The notes under the pieces: model-generated | Database searches by the model: none | Told to the model about the DNA's origin: nothing | The model's input: only the letters and a program-made list of their open reading frames with translations | NCBI GenBank assembly: GCA_010672825.2 | Contig: JAAHFU020000005.1 | Coordinates: 186,001-250,000 of the forward strand | Length of the DNA: 64,000 nucleotides | Direction: 5' to 3' | DNA from: Leptolyngbya sp. SIO1E4 | GTDB taxonomy: Bacteria; Cyanobacteriota; Cyanobacteriia; Phormidesmidales; Phormidesmidaceae | Shown here: positions 45,893 through 54,997 of the stretch, one piece after another | How the letters are laid out: the number at the start of each line of letters is the position of its first letter | Numbering within the stretch: the first letter of the stretch is position 1 | Position numbers and translations under genes: made by a program

Positions 45893-47272
45893 ATGATGCC
45901 TTCAATTTTTCCTCGATCAAAAGTACGGTTAGAAATCAAAGCGTTTCTGCAACTTGCAATTCCGTTAGCCAGCGCCCAAGTGGCTCAGCTGGCAACCGGG
46001 TTTGTTGACACCATTATGATGGGGCATTTGGGACGAGAAACGCTAGCTGCAGGGGCACTCGCTTCAATCACATTTTTTGCTCTGGTGGTGACAGGGGGTG
46101 GGGTTGTCATGGGTGTCAGCCCACTCGTCGCAGAAGCCTACGGAGCCGGTCGTCAAACACGAGTTTCACAGATCGTGGCACAGGGGGGGTGGCTGTTGTG
46201 GTTTCTAACAGTTCCCACCATGTTCTTGATCGCTCATATCGATACGGTTATGAATCAGTTGGGACAAGCTGCCGCAACCGTAACCCTTGCCAACGTCTAT
46301 CTGGATATCATGCTCTGGGGGTTTTTCCCAGCCATAGGGTTTGCCATGCTTCGAGGGGTGGTGTCTGCCCTCTCCCACGCTCGCCCAGTCATGGTGATAG
46401 TGACGGCAGGAACGCTATTCAATATTGTTGGTAACTACGTTTTAGGATTTGGTAAGTTTGGATTTCCTCGGATGGAACTCGCTGGACTTGCTTTAGCCAG
46501 CATTCTCACGCTTTGGGGAATGTTTTTAGCCTTAGGGGTATACGTTGTAAAATACCGGCAGCTCAAACCCTATCACTTGTTTCAGGATTTGCATCGTTTC
46601 AGGCCTCAAATCTTTTGGCAACTGCTCCGCATTGGGGTACCAATTGGCATATTTTCTGCCTTGGAAATTGGGGTTTACACAGTGATCACTTATCTTATGG
46701 GGGTGCTAGGAACGGATGTCTTGGCGGCCCATCAAATTGTCTTTCAAACCATTAACGTAATCTTTATGGTGCCGTTGGGCATGTCCTATGCAACCACTGC
46801 CCGTGTGGGCCAATGGCTTGGACAACAAAATCTTGAAGGGATGCGGCGAGCGGGGTCCGTCAGCATTAGCCTCAGTGTTGGCGTGATGTTAACCTTGGCG
46901 ATCGCACTGCTGCTCTTCCCTGAATCAATAATCGGGCTGTATGTCGATATCCGTAACCCAGACAATGCCTCCATGCTGACATTAGGCATCCCTATGCTGA
47001 TGGTTGCCGCGACAGCCCAACTTTTCGACGGCGTGCAAAAAGTCGCTTATGGAGCGCTGCAAGGGCTGCAGGATACGCGTATACCCACCATCATCAGTTT
47101 TTTAACCTACTGGTGTATCGGATTAACCAGCAGCTATTTACTCGGGTTTCGCTGGGGTCTTGGAGGACTTGGGCTGTGGTTAGGAACCCTGATAAGTGTT
47201 GTGATTGCAGCCGTCAGCTTCGTTTGGCGCTTTTACAGCTTGACCTCAAAAATGCAGCTCTCAAAATTCTGA
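45893..47272 (+). CDS. MATE-family multidrug efflux transporter
   Basis: 459 aa, twelve hydrophobic segments. Characteristic N-terminus LAIPLASAQVAQLATGFVDTIMMGHLGRETLAAGALAS, and the matching second half MGVLGTDVLAAHQIVFQTINVIFMVPLGMSYATTARVGQ. Exports cationic compounds by H+ or Na+ exchange. Follows the AraC regulator in the same direction. Confidence 0.93.
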   Translation: MMPSIFPRSKVRLEIKAFLQLAIPLASAQVAQLATGFVDTIMMGHLGRETLAAGALASITFFALVVTGGGVVMGVSPLVAEAYGAGRQTRVSQIVAQGGWLLWFLTVPTMFLIAHIDTVMNQLGQAAATVTLANVYLDIMLWGFFPAIGFAMLRGVVSALSHARPVMVIVTAGTLFNIVGNYVLGFGKFGFPRMELAGLALASILTLWGMFLALGVYVVKYRQLKPYHLFQDLHRFRPQIFWQLLRIGVPIGIFSALEIGVYTVITYLMGVLGTDVLAAHQIVFQTINVIFMVPLGMSYATTARVGQWLGQQNLEGMRRAGSVSISLSVGVMLTLAIALLLFPESIIGLYVDIRNPDNASMLTLGIPMLMVAATAQLFDGVQKVAYGALQGLQDTRIPTIISFLTYWCIGLTSSYLLGFRWGLGGLGLWLGTLISVVIAAVSFVWRFYSLTSKMQLSKF

Positions 47273-47296
47273 TTGCCCGAGCGTAGGCCCTCAACG

Positions 47297-48064
47297 CTAC
47301 GAAAGCTGGGCTAACAGACGCTCTCCTTGACGAATAAACCGTTGATTTTTGCGGTACTGAAACTGGGTGGAGCTTTTGATTTTAATAATCATGGTTTCCA
47401 GGGTCTCGCGGGCCTGGGCAAAGTCCCCTTGCTGCTGATAAATCTGGGCCAGCATCAGATAAATCGGGGGATGGCTCCAAGATTTAATATGCTGCTGCAG
47501 ATGGGCCTGGGCAGCTTCAAAATTTTCCATCTGATAGAGCACCTGACCATAGGCTAAGGACGCATCACCATAGGAAAACTCAGGCTGTATGGAGAGGAGA
47601 GTTTTCAGGTGTTGGCGAGCCGCATCTAAAGCCTGCTGATCTATCGCGACACAGGCAGCTCCCCACAGTGCTTTAACGTTGTCAGGTTCTCTCTCCAGGG
47701 CTGTACTGTAGGCTTGCTCAGCGGCCTCCAAATTTCGCATTTGGTAATGGATATCCCCCAACTTCATATACTGGTGGGCCTTACCAATGTTTCTAGCTTC
47801 TGCCTCTGCCTGCCAAAGGGCATTACGCAGCCGACCTCGACTGACCCAGGGCATGTTACTCAACGCATTGGGATGATTGGGTAACCAAACAATAAAAAAG
47901 TACAGCCCGGCTCCAATTACATTGAGGAAAAGCATAATCCAAATCCAGGTGTAGCCACTGCGAGTTCCATTTTTGAGGCAGTCATAGAGCATCCAAATCC
48001 AAAAAGCCGTACCCAGTAGACTCAAAGGCCCCAGAACGCTATACATTGCAGAGAGTAACGCCAT
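47297..48064 (-). CDS. TPR protein with N-terminal membrane anchor
   Basis: 255 aa. Two membrane segments at the N-terminus (LSLLGTAFWIWMLYDCLKNG and YTWIWIMLFLNVIGAGLYFFIVWL) resemble the PLDc_N short anchor. At least four TPRs follow (for example YMKLGDIHYQMRNLEAAEQAYSTALEREPDN and PPIYLMLAQIYQQQGDFAQARETLETMI). Likely a scaffold on the membrane. Confidence 0.85.
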   Translation of the reverse strand: MALLSAMYSVLGPLSLLGTAFWIWMLYDCLKNGTRSGYTWIWIMLFLNVIGAGLYFFIVWLPNHPNALSNMPWVSRGRLRNALWQAEAEARNIGKAHQYMKLGDIHYQMRNLEAAEQAYSTALEREPDNVKALWGAACVAIDQQALDAARQHLKTLLSIQPEFSYGDASLAYGQVLYQMENFEAAQAHLQQHIKSWSHPPIYLMLAQIYQQQGDFAQARETLETMIIKIKSSTQFQYRKNQRFIRQGERLLAQLS

Positions 48065-48311
48065 GGTTATCAGGAGAAAAGCTGCAGTTAGGACAATATC
48101 TGAATTCAGATTCAGATGTGAGAATTACTGAAAATTGCTCACCTTCAGGTTACCCGTTCACCTAAGGGTGAGACCATCCTCTCACTGCGGCTTTGAGGGC
48201 TTGGATAGGGGTTCAAAAAGCTGCCAGATAAGACCATCGTCCCAGCGTCTAAGCGTGCTCCAAAGAATAAATTGTCCAGGAACCCGGTTTCTCTCAAACC
48301 CCAGGCATTCT

Positions 48312-48851
48312 CTAGTTAGGCTTTGTCGAAACGGGCTCTGATTGCGGGATGATTGTTGACCTGGACGACGCTAAGACCTGTGCACGCTGAGGGGTTGTGA
48401 GTAACTTGCCCCACGCTTGATTGTAGGGATGAACAGCAGTTGTGGGTTGGTTACCACACATCAATAATCGGCCTTCATTTGCCCACTGAAAAATGGATCC
48501 CTCCAGGTTTAAGACCCTTTTGAACCCTAAGTGCTGTAGGTTTTCAGCCAAGCGAGCAGAACGATACCCCACGGAACAATAGGTCACGATCGCCCGCTCT
48601 CGATTGAGATTGGCGGCACAGGCGGCTGCCACAGTCGTAATATTTTGAGCCCCCATTAAATGACTGACAGCAAACTCATGGGGTTTACGCGTATCAATGA
48701 TTTGGGGAAACGTTTCGGGATGCTGCAGCCACTGGGCAAGGGTTTGGGATGTTATGTGTGTAACGGTTGGAAACTCATAGCGAATTCGGCTGTTGATGTA
48801 GAACCAAATGAGTTGTTGGCTGATCCCCTGTTTCGAAATCATCATGATCAA
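48312..48851 (-). CDS. Rhodanese-like domain protein
   Basis: 179 aa. Single rhodanese domain: FPQIIDTRKPHEFAVSHLMGAQNI and the active-site loop IVTYCSVGYRSARLAENL (Cys92), then GFKRVLNLEGSIFQWANEGR. It probably handles sulfane sulfur. The C-terminal 35 residues are polar. Confidence 0.87.
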   Translation of the reverse strand: MIMMISKQGISQQLIWFYINSRIRYEFPTVTHITSQTLAQWLQHPETFPQIIDTRKPHEFAVSHLMGAQNITTVAAACAANLNRERAIVTYCSVGYRSARLAENLQHLGFKRVLNLEGSIFQWANEGRLLMCGNQPTTAVHPYNQAWGKLLTTPQRAQVLASSRSTIIPQSEPVSTKPN

Positions 48852-48898
48852 TGATGCGTCTTGAGTCGATTTGCGCGCATCGCCTTATCCCCACCTTC

Positions 48899-48980
48899 TA
48901 TGGCTTTGTTCAGTTGAGTCCAGTACATCTTGGCCAAGACCGGGTCTAGGGTGTACTTGATTAGTCTGCATACCGCTATA
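48899..48980 (-). repeat. Dispersed TATAGC repeat, 14-bp deletion variant
   Basis: 82 bp, reverse orientation, from TATGGC to CCGCTATA. It matches the full 96-bp copies except that one of the two CCCTAGACC units has been lost. Confidence 0.85.
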
Positions 48981-49099
48981 TATTTGACTCATACACCTGT
49001 TCCCCCATGACTGATTCTGGGGGCGTTGCTTTCGCCGCTTGCTTGAAAGCGGCTATGACTGAGCCTATCTGTGTATGGATGTATCGATCGACCGGTAGG

Positions 49100-50149
49100 T
49101 CACAGATCGGGTAAATCCATAGAAAGAATACTATCGATCGCCTCAGGCATTTCAGAGTTTATTTCAGGCGAGTTTGCAGGAGTAGGTTTCGTGACTTCAG
49201 CAGGATGGGAGCGCACCTGAACGGGAGGGGTTGGAGCCTTAGCCGCTGGCCTATTCACCGCGATCGCCTGGGCGATCGCCCGCTGCCGACGGGCCTGATC
49301 TTGCGTGATCGTCTGGACAGAATTCCCCAACCCAGGTGCATTCCAACGACCGGTATCTGGGTCTAAAAACGACCGCGTGCGAGCCCACACAATGGCTTCT
49401 TGACCCTTTAACCCCATCTTTTTCGCGTCAGATAACCAGTCAAGGTAGCCCCGATCCAGGGCTGCGATCGGGGCCTGGTTGGCTAAATCAATGCCATTCA
49501 AAACCTCCTCTGAGGTCAGATTCAGGGCTTTAAGAGAGGCTAAACGATGCAATACTTGGGCTTGAGATTTCAACCGTTCTAGCTGTTTTTGATCCGCTTC
49601 CTCAGGGGAACGCGCGCCGTGTTGATAGGAAAACGTGCCTTGATTCCAAGCCTGATTACCAGGATCCACATGGCCATAGTAGGCCAGGGTTCTCTTACCA
49701 TCTGGGGTGCGCGTCCCTTCTGCACTCCCCACCGCACGAGCCACTAGAGAGTCTGCTTCCCCTACAAAGAGATGGGCGACTGCTGGAGGAAGTGGGGGCG
49801 GGGGTAGTTTAGCCGAAGTCCCTGTCCCCACGGGAACGGGAACCGGCGGCGGCGGTAATGGAACCGCCTCTACCGCATCGGCAGCGGCTGGCGATGTCTC
49901 ATCAGGAAAGTTGTGTATAGCCGGAACCCCCATCTCAGAAACCACGAGGGGTGGGGCAAAGCTCAGCAAATGCGCATCAGCAGCAATCGAGACCGGAGGC
50001 GGCGGGGAGACCGCGATCGCAGTGGTCATTGCATCGCTCATTGCACCGCTCTCAAACTCGATTAAGATATCGGCGGCTTGGCTGCTATTACCCCACCCAC
50101 AAAAGACCAAAGCAGGCACCCCAACCGTTGCCCAACGCCATGGCTGCAT
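49100..50149 (-). CDS. Secreted proline-rich protein of unknown function
   Basis: 349 aa from ATG 50149, which GGGGAGA precedes by 6 bases; an upstream in-frame start exists. Signal peptide: WRWATVGVPALVFCGWGNSSQAA. Then a Pro-rich region (PLPPPPVPVPV, KLPPPPLPP) and a folded domain, VARAVGSAEGTRTPDGKRTLAYYGHVDPGNQAWNQG, which resembles a lysozyme/transglycosylase-like start but without clear catalytic proof. Candidate envelope protein. Confidence 0.65.
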   Translation of the reverse strand: MQPWRWATVGVPALVFCGWGNSSQAADILIEFESGAMSDAMTTAIAVSPPPPVSIAADAHLLSFAPPLVVSEMGVPAIHNFPDETSPAAADAVEAVPLPPPPVPVPVGTGTSAKLPPPPLPPAVAHLFVGEADSLVARAVGSAEGTRTPDGKRTLAYYGHVDPGNQAWNQGTFSYQHGARSPEEADQKQLERLKSQAQVLHRLASLKALNLTSEEVLNGIDLANQAPIAALDRGYLDWLSDAKKMGLKGQEAIVWARTRSFLDPDTGRWNAPGLGNSVQTITQDQARRQRAIAQAIAVNRPAAKAPTPPVQVRSHPAEVTKPTPANSPEINSEMPEAIDSILSMDLPDL

Positions 50150-50357
50150 ATTAATTCTCCCCCCAAAAGCGATCCGACTAGAGCATCCAATGCGATCGTC
50201 AGGCATAGAAAACATGGATCCACAACGCCAGCCTTACAGCCACGATGCCCTGGGAACCAGTCTATACAGCACCATCAAAATAGTTTATTTGTACTATTAT
50301 AGTGACATGAAATTTCTCCGTAAAAATCCTTAGCAATCTTTGGCTGCTGGGCAAGGA

Positions 50358-50400
50358 GAAATGCCGCTATCCCTCTTCCCAAAAGGGATAGCGGCATTTC
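50358..50400. repeat. Perfect 16-bp hairpin
   Basis: GAAATGCCGCTATCCC (50358-50373) and GGGATAGCGGCATTTC (50385-50400) are exact complements around an 11-nt loop. There is no T-tract on either side, and it is not at the end of a gene, so terminator use is doubtful. Confidence 0.8.
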
Positions 50401-50470
50401 ACACAAGGCATGCGATGAAAAATGAGAGCGCCTCAACAAAACTTCATAGAAAAAAAATTTGTTTTTTCCC

Positions 50471-50575
50471 ACTTCCACACCTTGTCCACAGGTTTCCTCC
50501 AGGTTTTCCACAGGGGAATTCGAAATCACGCCTCATTTCGTGCCGCTGTGGATTTTGATGAAGGGAGTTTCCACA
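50471..50575. other. DnaA-box-like cluster (candidate replication origin)
   Basis: Nonamers: ACTTCCACA 50471, TTGTCCACA 50482, TTTTCCACA 50504, TGTGGATTT (reverse) 50547 and GTTTCCACA 50567. The third fits the TTWTNCACA consensus exactly; two others have one change. Five sites within 105 bp next to A/T tracts is the layout of oriC. No dnaA or dnaN gene is in the window. Confidence 0.5.
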
Positions 50576-50853
50576 GTGTGATCCCCGCCTTGCGATTGAA
50601 GGATTGTAACAAGATGGCTCGTGTAACCCAGATTCTCTCGTTGTATACACCCTCACAAAACGGATTTAAGAATTTTTTTCGACATTGACAGCATTCGGTG
50701 GGTGTAGGCAGAATGATGCGACTGGAAGACGTTGCGCCTGTGAAGGCGGTGGCTGAATTTCCCTGGATGCCAGGGGTAAGAGGTTTCACCCACTTCATGG
50801 AGGTGCTGCTTTTGGTTGTTTGCGTTTGCCTATGGTGATGAAAGGAGGATTGG

Positions 50854-51057
50854 ATGAGCGGTCCTATGGTTAGCTTGTTGGTAGAAGTTCCAGAGGAACT
50901 TCACGAGTCTCTACAGCGATATCTCGATACTCATCCGGCCTGGAATCAGCAGCGTGCTTTCTGCGCTGCACTGTCCCTATTTCTGATGCAAAACGGTGGT
51001 GGAGATCGCCGTGTTAACCGCATTTACTTGGACACGCTGTTTGATTTCGCGGCTTAA
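50854..51057 (+). CDS. DUF2811 small protein
   Basis: 67 aa. LLVEVPEELHESLQRYLDTHPAWNQQRAFCAALSLFLMQNGG is typical of the cyanobacterial DUF2811 family. It resembles a ribbon-helix-helix/antitoxin-like short fold, but its role is unknown. Strong ribosome site AAAGGAGG before ATG 50854, and a terminator right after the stop. Confidence 0.83.
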   Translation: MSGPMVSLLVEVPEELHESLQRYLDTHPAWNQQRAFCAALSLFLMQNGGGDRRVNRIYLDTLFDFAA

Positions 51058-51064
51058 TTGGCTC

Positions 51065-51106
51065 AAAGCGGGCGCTGTTCAGTCGAGGCTGAGGTTCCCG
51101 CTTTTT
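51065..51106 (+). terminator. Rho-independent terminator of the DUF2811 gene
   Basis: AAAGCGGG (51065-51072) pairs with CCCGCTTT (51097-51104); the T run is TTTTT. It begins 8 bases after the stop codon. Confidence 0.8.
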
Positions 51107-51251
51107 AGTCTCTAATTACAGAAAATTTGGGGTGGTAATTAATCGTGACTGTTTTTACCGACAGGGTTCTATTTTGGGGCTCAGCGTTTAGGATGAGAGC
51201 GATTGGCTGGGTTCTTGCCCGCCTGGAATAAGGCTGTTCAAGCCTCGCAAG

Positions 51252-52565
51252 GTGTATCAATTAAGTGGCCTCCTGGGGACGGTATGGCTTTTCCCAGGGG
51301 GTCATGCAACCCCGTTATTAACAGGCTCCAGTTTTGCCGTGACTTCTCAATTTGCTAAGACCGTCAACAATAAGGTGCTTTGGGCCCAGGTCTGGGGGCT
51401 TGCCACCGTTCAAGGGGCGATCGCCCTCCTCTGGGTGATTTACAACCTTTATCTGGTAGATCTGTTGAGCCGCTTGGGGTTTTCAACAGCATTAGCGACG
51501 GCGTTGTTGATTGTGGAAAACCTCCTGGCGGTTGTCATGGAGCCATTGATGGGGAGTCTGTCAGATCGGCTGCAGCAGCAGCTTGGCACGCGATTTCCCC
51601 TGGTTAGCTTAGGGGTTATCCTCACGGTAGGGGCGTCTGTGGCGATACCCGTCATCGCGCTCGCAAGCCCAGAAACAGCCCTCCGGTGGGTTTTGCCCCT
51701 GATGATGGTGGCTTGGGCCTTAGCCATGACGGTATTCCGCAGTCCGGCTTTGTCTCTGTTAGGGCGTTATGCCTTTGGTACTCGCTTACCCCAAGCAGCC
51801 AGCATCCTGACCCTGGTGGGCGGAGTCGCTGGGGCCATGGGGCCTTTAGCCGGTCAGATCATGTTGGGCTGGGGGCCGATGGTCACTTTTATTGTTGGGT
51901 CTGTGGTGTTGCTGCTGGCAGCAGCGGTGCTGCGGCTCTTTCAGCCCAATGTGAGTCTGGCAACAGCGTCAGCAGAGGAGTCGGCTGCGATCGCAGCCCA
52001 ATCTGTTATTTCTTGGCAGCGGCTTTCACTGGTCTTTGGAGCCGGGGTCGGGGTGACCTTGGGGTTCCGGTTGTTGATGCTGCTGTTTTCTCGGGTGTTG
52101 AATAGCCAGATACCCAATGCTAATGTCAGCCTCGTGATGGGCAGTATTTTCATTGCTTTGGCGCTCACAGCCATTCCAGCAGGTACTCTGGCTATCCGCC
52201 TGGGTAATCGGCGAGCCATGGTGCTCGGGCTAGCAGGCATGGCCCTGGTTTGTGTCTTGATTGGGGTTGTGCGGCAAAATACCATGGCCGTTGGGTTAGC
52301 CTTTTTGTTTGGGGCGACCTTCAGCTTGGTTTCTAATGGCACGATTCCTTTTGCGCTCTCGATGGTTCCCGCCCCAAAAGCAGGCTTAGGCACCGGCATC
52401 TTTTTTAGTGGAGGTGCCGCTGCTTCATCTTTATTTGGGGCGATCGCGGAAACGTTGCAGGCAATGCCGCCCAGCGTAGGCACCTTATTAGGGGTTTCGG
52501 CCTTGTTGATTGCCGGTATTTGTATTGCTCGCGCCCCCCGTCAACGGCTTCTCGCATCTTCCTAA
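51252..52565 (+). CDS. MFS transporter
   Basis: Up to 437 aa with about eleven to twelve membrane segments. Starts with ATVQGAIALLWVIYNLYLVDLL and the MFS loop motif EPLMGSLSDRLQQQLGTRFP; the second half has LAIRLGNRRAMVLGLAGMAL. The N-terminus is uncertain: GTG 51252 gives 30 residues unlike the family; GTG 51339 begins closer to the first helix. Substrate unknown. Confidence 0.85.
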   Translation: MYQLSGLLGTVWLFPGGHATPLLTGSSFAVTSQFAKTVNNKVLWAQVWGLATVQGAIALLWVIYNLYLVDLLSRLGFSTALATALLIVENLLAVVMEPLMGSLSDRLQQQLGTRFPLVSLGVILTVGASVAIPVIALASPETALRWVLPLMMVAWALAMTVFRSPALSLLGRYAFGTRLPQAASILTLVGGVAGAMGPLAGQIMLGWGPMVTFIVGSVVLLLAAAVLRLFQPNVSLATASAEESAAIAAQSVISWQRLSLVFGAGVGVTLGFRLLMLLFSRVLNSQIPNANVSLVMGSIFIALALTAIPAGTLAIRLGNRRAMVLGLAGMALVCVLIGVVRQNTMAVGLAFLFGATFSLVSNGTIPFALSMVPAPKAGLGTGIFFSGGAAASSLFGAIAETLQAMPPSVGTLLGVSALLIAGICIARAPRQRLLASS

Positions 52566-52631
52566 AGTGAGAACGATTCTGGGGGTTGAGTTCTGGAAAT
52601 ACCGTCTGAGGGCAGTGCGTCTTGGTCAAGA

Positions 52632-52727
52632 TATAGCGGTATGCAGGCTAATCAAGCACACCCTAGACCCCAAACCCTAGACCCTGTCTTAACCCAGATG
52701 TACTGGACTCAACTGAACAAGGCTATA
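52632..52727 (+). repeat. Dispersed 96-bp TATAGC repeat
   Basis: Full copy, 96 bp, TATAGC to GCTATA, differing from 31185-31280 at only a few positions. Placed in the spacer between the MFS gene and the end of the secreted-protein gene. Confidence 0.9.
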
Positions 52728-52795
52728 GGGGCTGGGGTCACGCTCTACAGACACAAAACCTGCCCTGACCAGCGTTTTGTTCGCGAGCAAACGGC

Positions 52796-53773
52796 TTAGA
52801 AGTCAAGAAGAACGGGTAAAGCTCCAGTGAAGACTGGCAGATGCACTTCTCCCCGCTGCTCAAAAGATTCCACAACAATCGTCCCTTCCAGTTCTGTCTG
52901 GTTGGTTAATGTGGCAAACGGTGCCAGCAGCGAACCATGGAAAGCGTTGTTGAACTGCAGTGTTTCCGCTTCGTAAAAGTGCCAAATCACATTTTGCTGA
53001 ACCGCATCATCAACTAAAGCCCCCACCATATTGCCCTGGGTCCAATCAGCTGATTCACCGCCGACATTAATGATGATGGTTTCTGAGCCGTTGCGGTTGA
53101 GCTCAATCTGCTGGGTTTTGCTGCTGAACAGTTGGTCAGCCTCAATGTGGAAGATGGCGACCTCAGCGCCTGAGGCATTAAATTGCACAGCCCCTGGCTG
53201 TTGGTCAGGGACAACCACTTCACTATTCGTTTCCAAATTGACTAGCTGACTAGAAAGATTTAGCAGAAACGTTTTCAGCTCATCGAATTCACCGATAAGG
53301 GTGCTGCTTTGAGTTTTGCTGCCCCCGCCATTGGCGTTGACAATCGCATTCAACGTGCCACCATATTCCAAGCCGGAACCATTGTTTACCTGCTTCGGAT
53401 TACCGTTAATGTCTCCAACAACTTTTAACCCAGTGCCATTCAGCGGAGCAAAGGAACCGCTAGGCGCACATTTGATGCAGAAACTCGCAGAACTGCCATT
53501 TAAATCACCCCCGACAAAAGCACTTCCTTCAACTTCAGAATTGCTAGATAAGTCTTCAAATACCACTAAGTTATAAGTACTTAAAGAAAATGCCGGAGTC
53601 TCTGCTCCAACTTCGATCTCCACATCAGAAGCGCTGTCCACCTCTTCGAATGCCGCGGAGTCAACTAAGTCTAAAAAAGGGGCTTGAGCGATCGCAGGCA
53701 ATGTAGCCACAGCCAAAGTTGTGATCATCGCTGTTGCTAGATATGAAGCATTCCATTTAAAACGCATAACCAT
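52796..53773 (-). CDS. Choice-of-anchor A secreted protein (no PEP-CTERM end)
   Basis: 325 aa. Signal peptide (ATAMITTLAVATLPAIAQA). The choice-of-anchor A domain begins FSLSTYNLVVFEDLSSNSEVEGSAFVGGDLNG and continues with CIKCAPSGSFAPLNGTGLKVVGDINGNPKQVNNG, and ends VHLPVFTGALPVLLDF with no sorting signal. It is a paralogue of the next gene upstream; an acidic insert (SAAFEEVDSASDVEIEVGAE) follows the signal peptide. Probably exported, function unknown. Confidence 0.82.
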   Translation of the reverse strand: MVMRFKWNASYLATAMITTLAVATLPAIAQAPFLDLVDSAAFEEVDSASDVEIEVGAETPAFSLSTYNLVVFEDLSSNSEVEGSAFVGGDLNGSSASFCIKCAPSGSFAPLNGTGLKVVGDINGNPKQVNNGSGLEYGGTLNAIVNANGGGSKTQSSTLIGEFDELKTFLLNLSSQLVNLETNSEVVVPDQQPGAVQFNASGAEVAIFHIEADQLFSSKTQQIELNRNGSETIIINVGGESADWTQGNMVGALVDDAVQQNVIWHFYEAETLQFNNAFHGSLLAPFATLTNQTELEGTIVVESFEQRGEVHLPVFTGALPVLLDF

Positions 53774-53913
53774 AGAGTTTCTACATAACTGTTCCTAACA
53801 TAAGGGGTGAAATACCTACGCACGTAAAATAGGCGTAAACATTCTCCGTATTTTCTTTGATTTTTGGCTAAGGCATGGATAAATATGCTTTTTAACGCGG
53901 CGTAAATGCAACC

Positions 53914-53955
53914 AAAAAAGCTGTGTAGGACGAGTAAACAGTCCTCCTACACAGC
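53914..53955 (-). terminator. Rho-independent terminator after the PEP-CTERM gene
   Basis: On the minus strand GCTGTGTAGGA, a 14-nt loop and TCCTACACAGC form a perfect 11-bp stem, followed by six T. It separates the two paralogues. Confidence 0.88.
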
Positions 53956-53992
53956 CCCAAGTCAATAAGCCGGGATGCACTTGATAGGGTTC

Positions 53993-54997
53993 TTACTGAG
54001 TCAATTGACCACGATTACGCTTGAGAACAGCGCCAAAGCCGAGAACCGTCATGAGACCCAGGATAGTTGCCGGTTCAGGGACAGAGACAGGGTCGGTTTC
54101 AGGCTCTTCTGGACGGGGCACAAACACAGGCAGTTCACCTGTGAAAGTCGGTAGATGAACCTCACCATTTTGCTGCAAAGACTTAACAACAATGTTGCCT
54201 TCTAACTCTGTCTGATTAGTCAGATGCGCCAGCGGAGCCAAAAGAGAACCGTAGAGCGCATTGTTGAACTGTAGGTTCTCAGCTTCATAGAAATTCCAGA
54301 TAACCTTTTGCTGGGTGGCATCGTCCACTAAGGAGCCCACCATGTTGCCTTGGTTCCAGTTAGCAGAAGTCCCACTGACGTTGATGATGGCTGTTTCAGA
54401 ACCATTCAGGTTGAGTTCAATCTGCTGAGTCTTGTTACCAAAAAGCTGGGAGACATCGATGTTAAAGATAGCCGTTTCAGCACCAGAAGAGTTGAAGCGA
54501 ACCGCACCGGGTTGTTGGCCAGGTATGACTACACCACTGTTAGACTCCAGCCCAGCTAGCCCAAGGGAGGTATCTTGCAGGAACTTTTCGAGCGCATCAA
54601 ACTCGCTGGCCAAGTCACTGTTCTGAGTCACAGTGCCGCCGCCATTCGTGTTGATATGGGCGTTGAGATTACCGCCATACTCAACATTTGCACCATTGTT
54701 TACATTTTTTGGAGTCCCGTTAATATCCCCCACAACTTTGAGGCCATTGCCGTCAAAAGGAGTAAAGTCACCGCCAGCAGAACACTTGATACAGTAATTA
54801 GAAGAATTGCCGTTTAAGTTGCCACCAATAAAGGCGTTTCCTTCCACTTCAGAATTACTGTAGACGTCTTCGAACACGACTAAGTTGTAATCACTGAAAG
54901 AAAAAGCCTGGGCTGCAGCTGCAGGCATAACCGCGATCGCAATTGCAGTTGTGATCGTGGTTTTTACGTAATTAAAGTTGAAGCGCATGAGACTCAT
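53993..54997 (-). CDS. Choice-of-anchor A protein with PEP-CTERM sorting signal
   Basis: 334 aa. Signal peptide, then FSFSDYNLVVFEDVYSNSEVEGNAFIGGNLNG and matching domain. C-terminus VPEPATILGLMTVLGFGAVLKRNRG is a typical PEP-CTERM (VPEP, hydrophobic helix, Arg cluster). It is more than half identical by eye to the downstream paralogue, indicating tandem duplication. Surface or exopolysaccharide-linked protein. Confidence 0.88.
   Translation of the reverse strand: MSLMRFNFNYVKTTITTAIAIAVMPAAAAQAFSFSDYNLVVFEDVYSNSEVEGNAFIGGNLNGNSSNYCIKCSAGGDFTPFDGNGLKVVGDINGTPKNVNNGANVEYGGNLNAHINTNGGGTVTQNSDLASEFDALEKFLQDTSLGLAGLESNSGVVIPGQQPGAVRFNSSGAETAIFNIDVSQLFGNKTQQIELNLNGSETAIINVSGTSANWNQGNMVGSLVDDATQQKVIWNFYEAENLQFNNALYGSLLAPLAHLTNQTELEGNIVVKSLQQNGEVHLPTFTGELPVFVPRPEEPETDPVSVPEPATILGLMTVLGFGAVLKRNRGQLTQ

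Larger units (their letters stand above)
50150..50853. other. 700-bp noncoding region with DnaA-box cluster and hairpin
   Basis: Sits between divergently transcribed genes. Holds a perfect 16-bp hairpin (50358-50400), an A/T tract (50447-50466), five DnaA-box-like nonamers (50471-50575), a further A/T-rich segment (50660-50685), and the ribosome site of the next gene. No gene on either strand. Confidence 0.65.

Noticed and set aside
49707-50333. 208-codon frame rich in Gly, Thr and Ala on the plus strand
   Set aside because: It is the antisense of the Pro-rich secreted protein; the composition is explained by the proline codons on the other strand.
51941-52483. 180-codon frame on the minus strand inside the MFS gene
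   Set aside because: Antisense of a clear transporter; rich in Pro, Lys and Thr, with no signal of its own.
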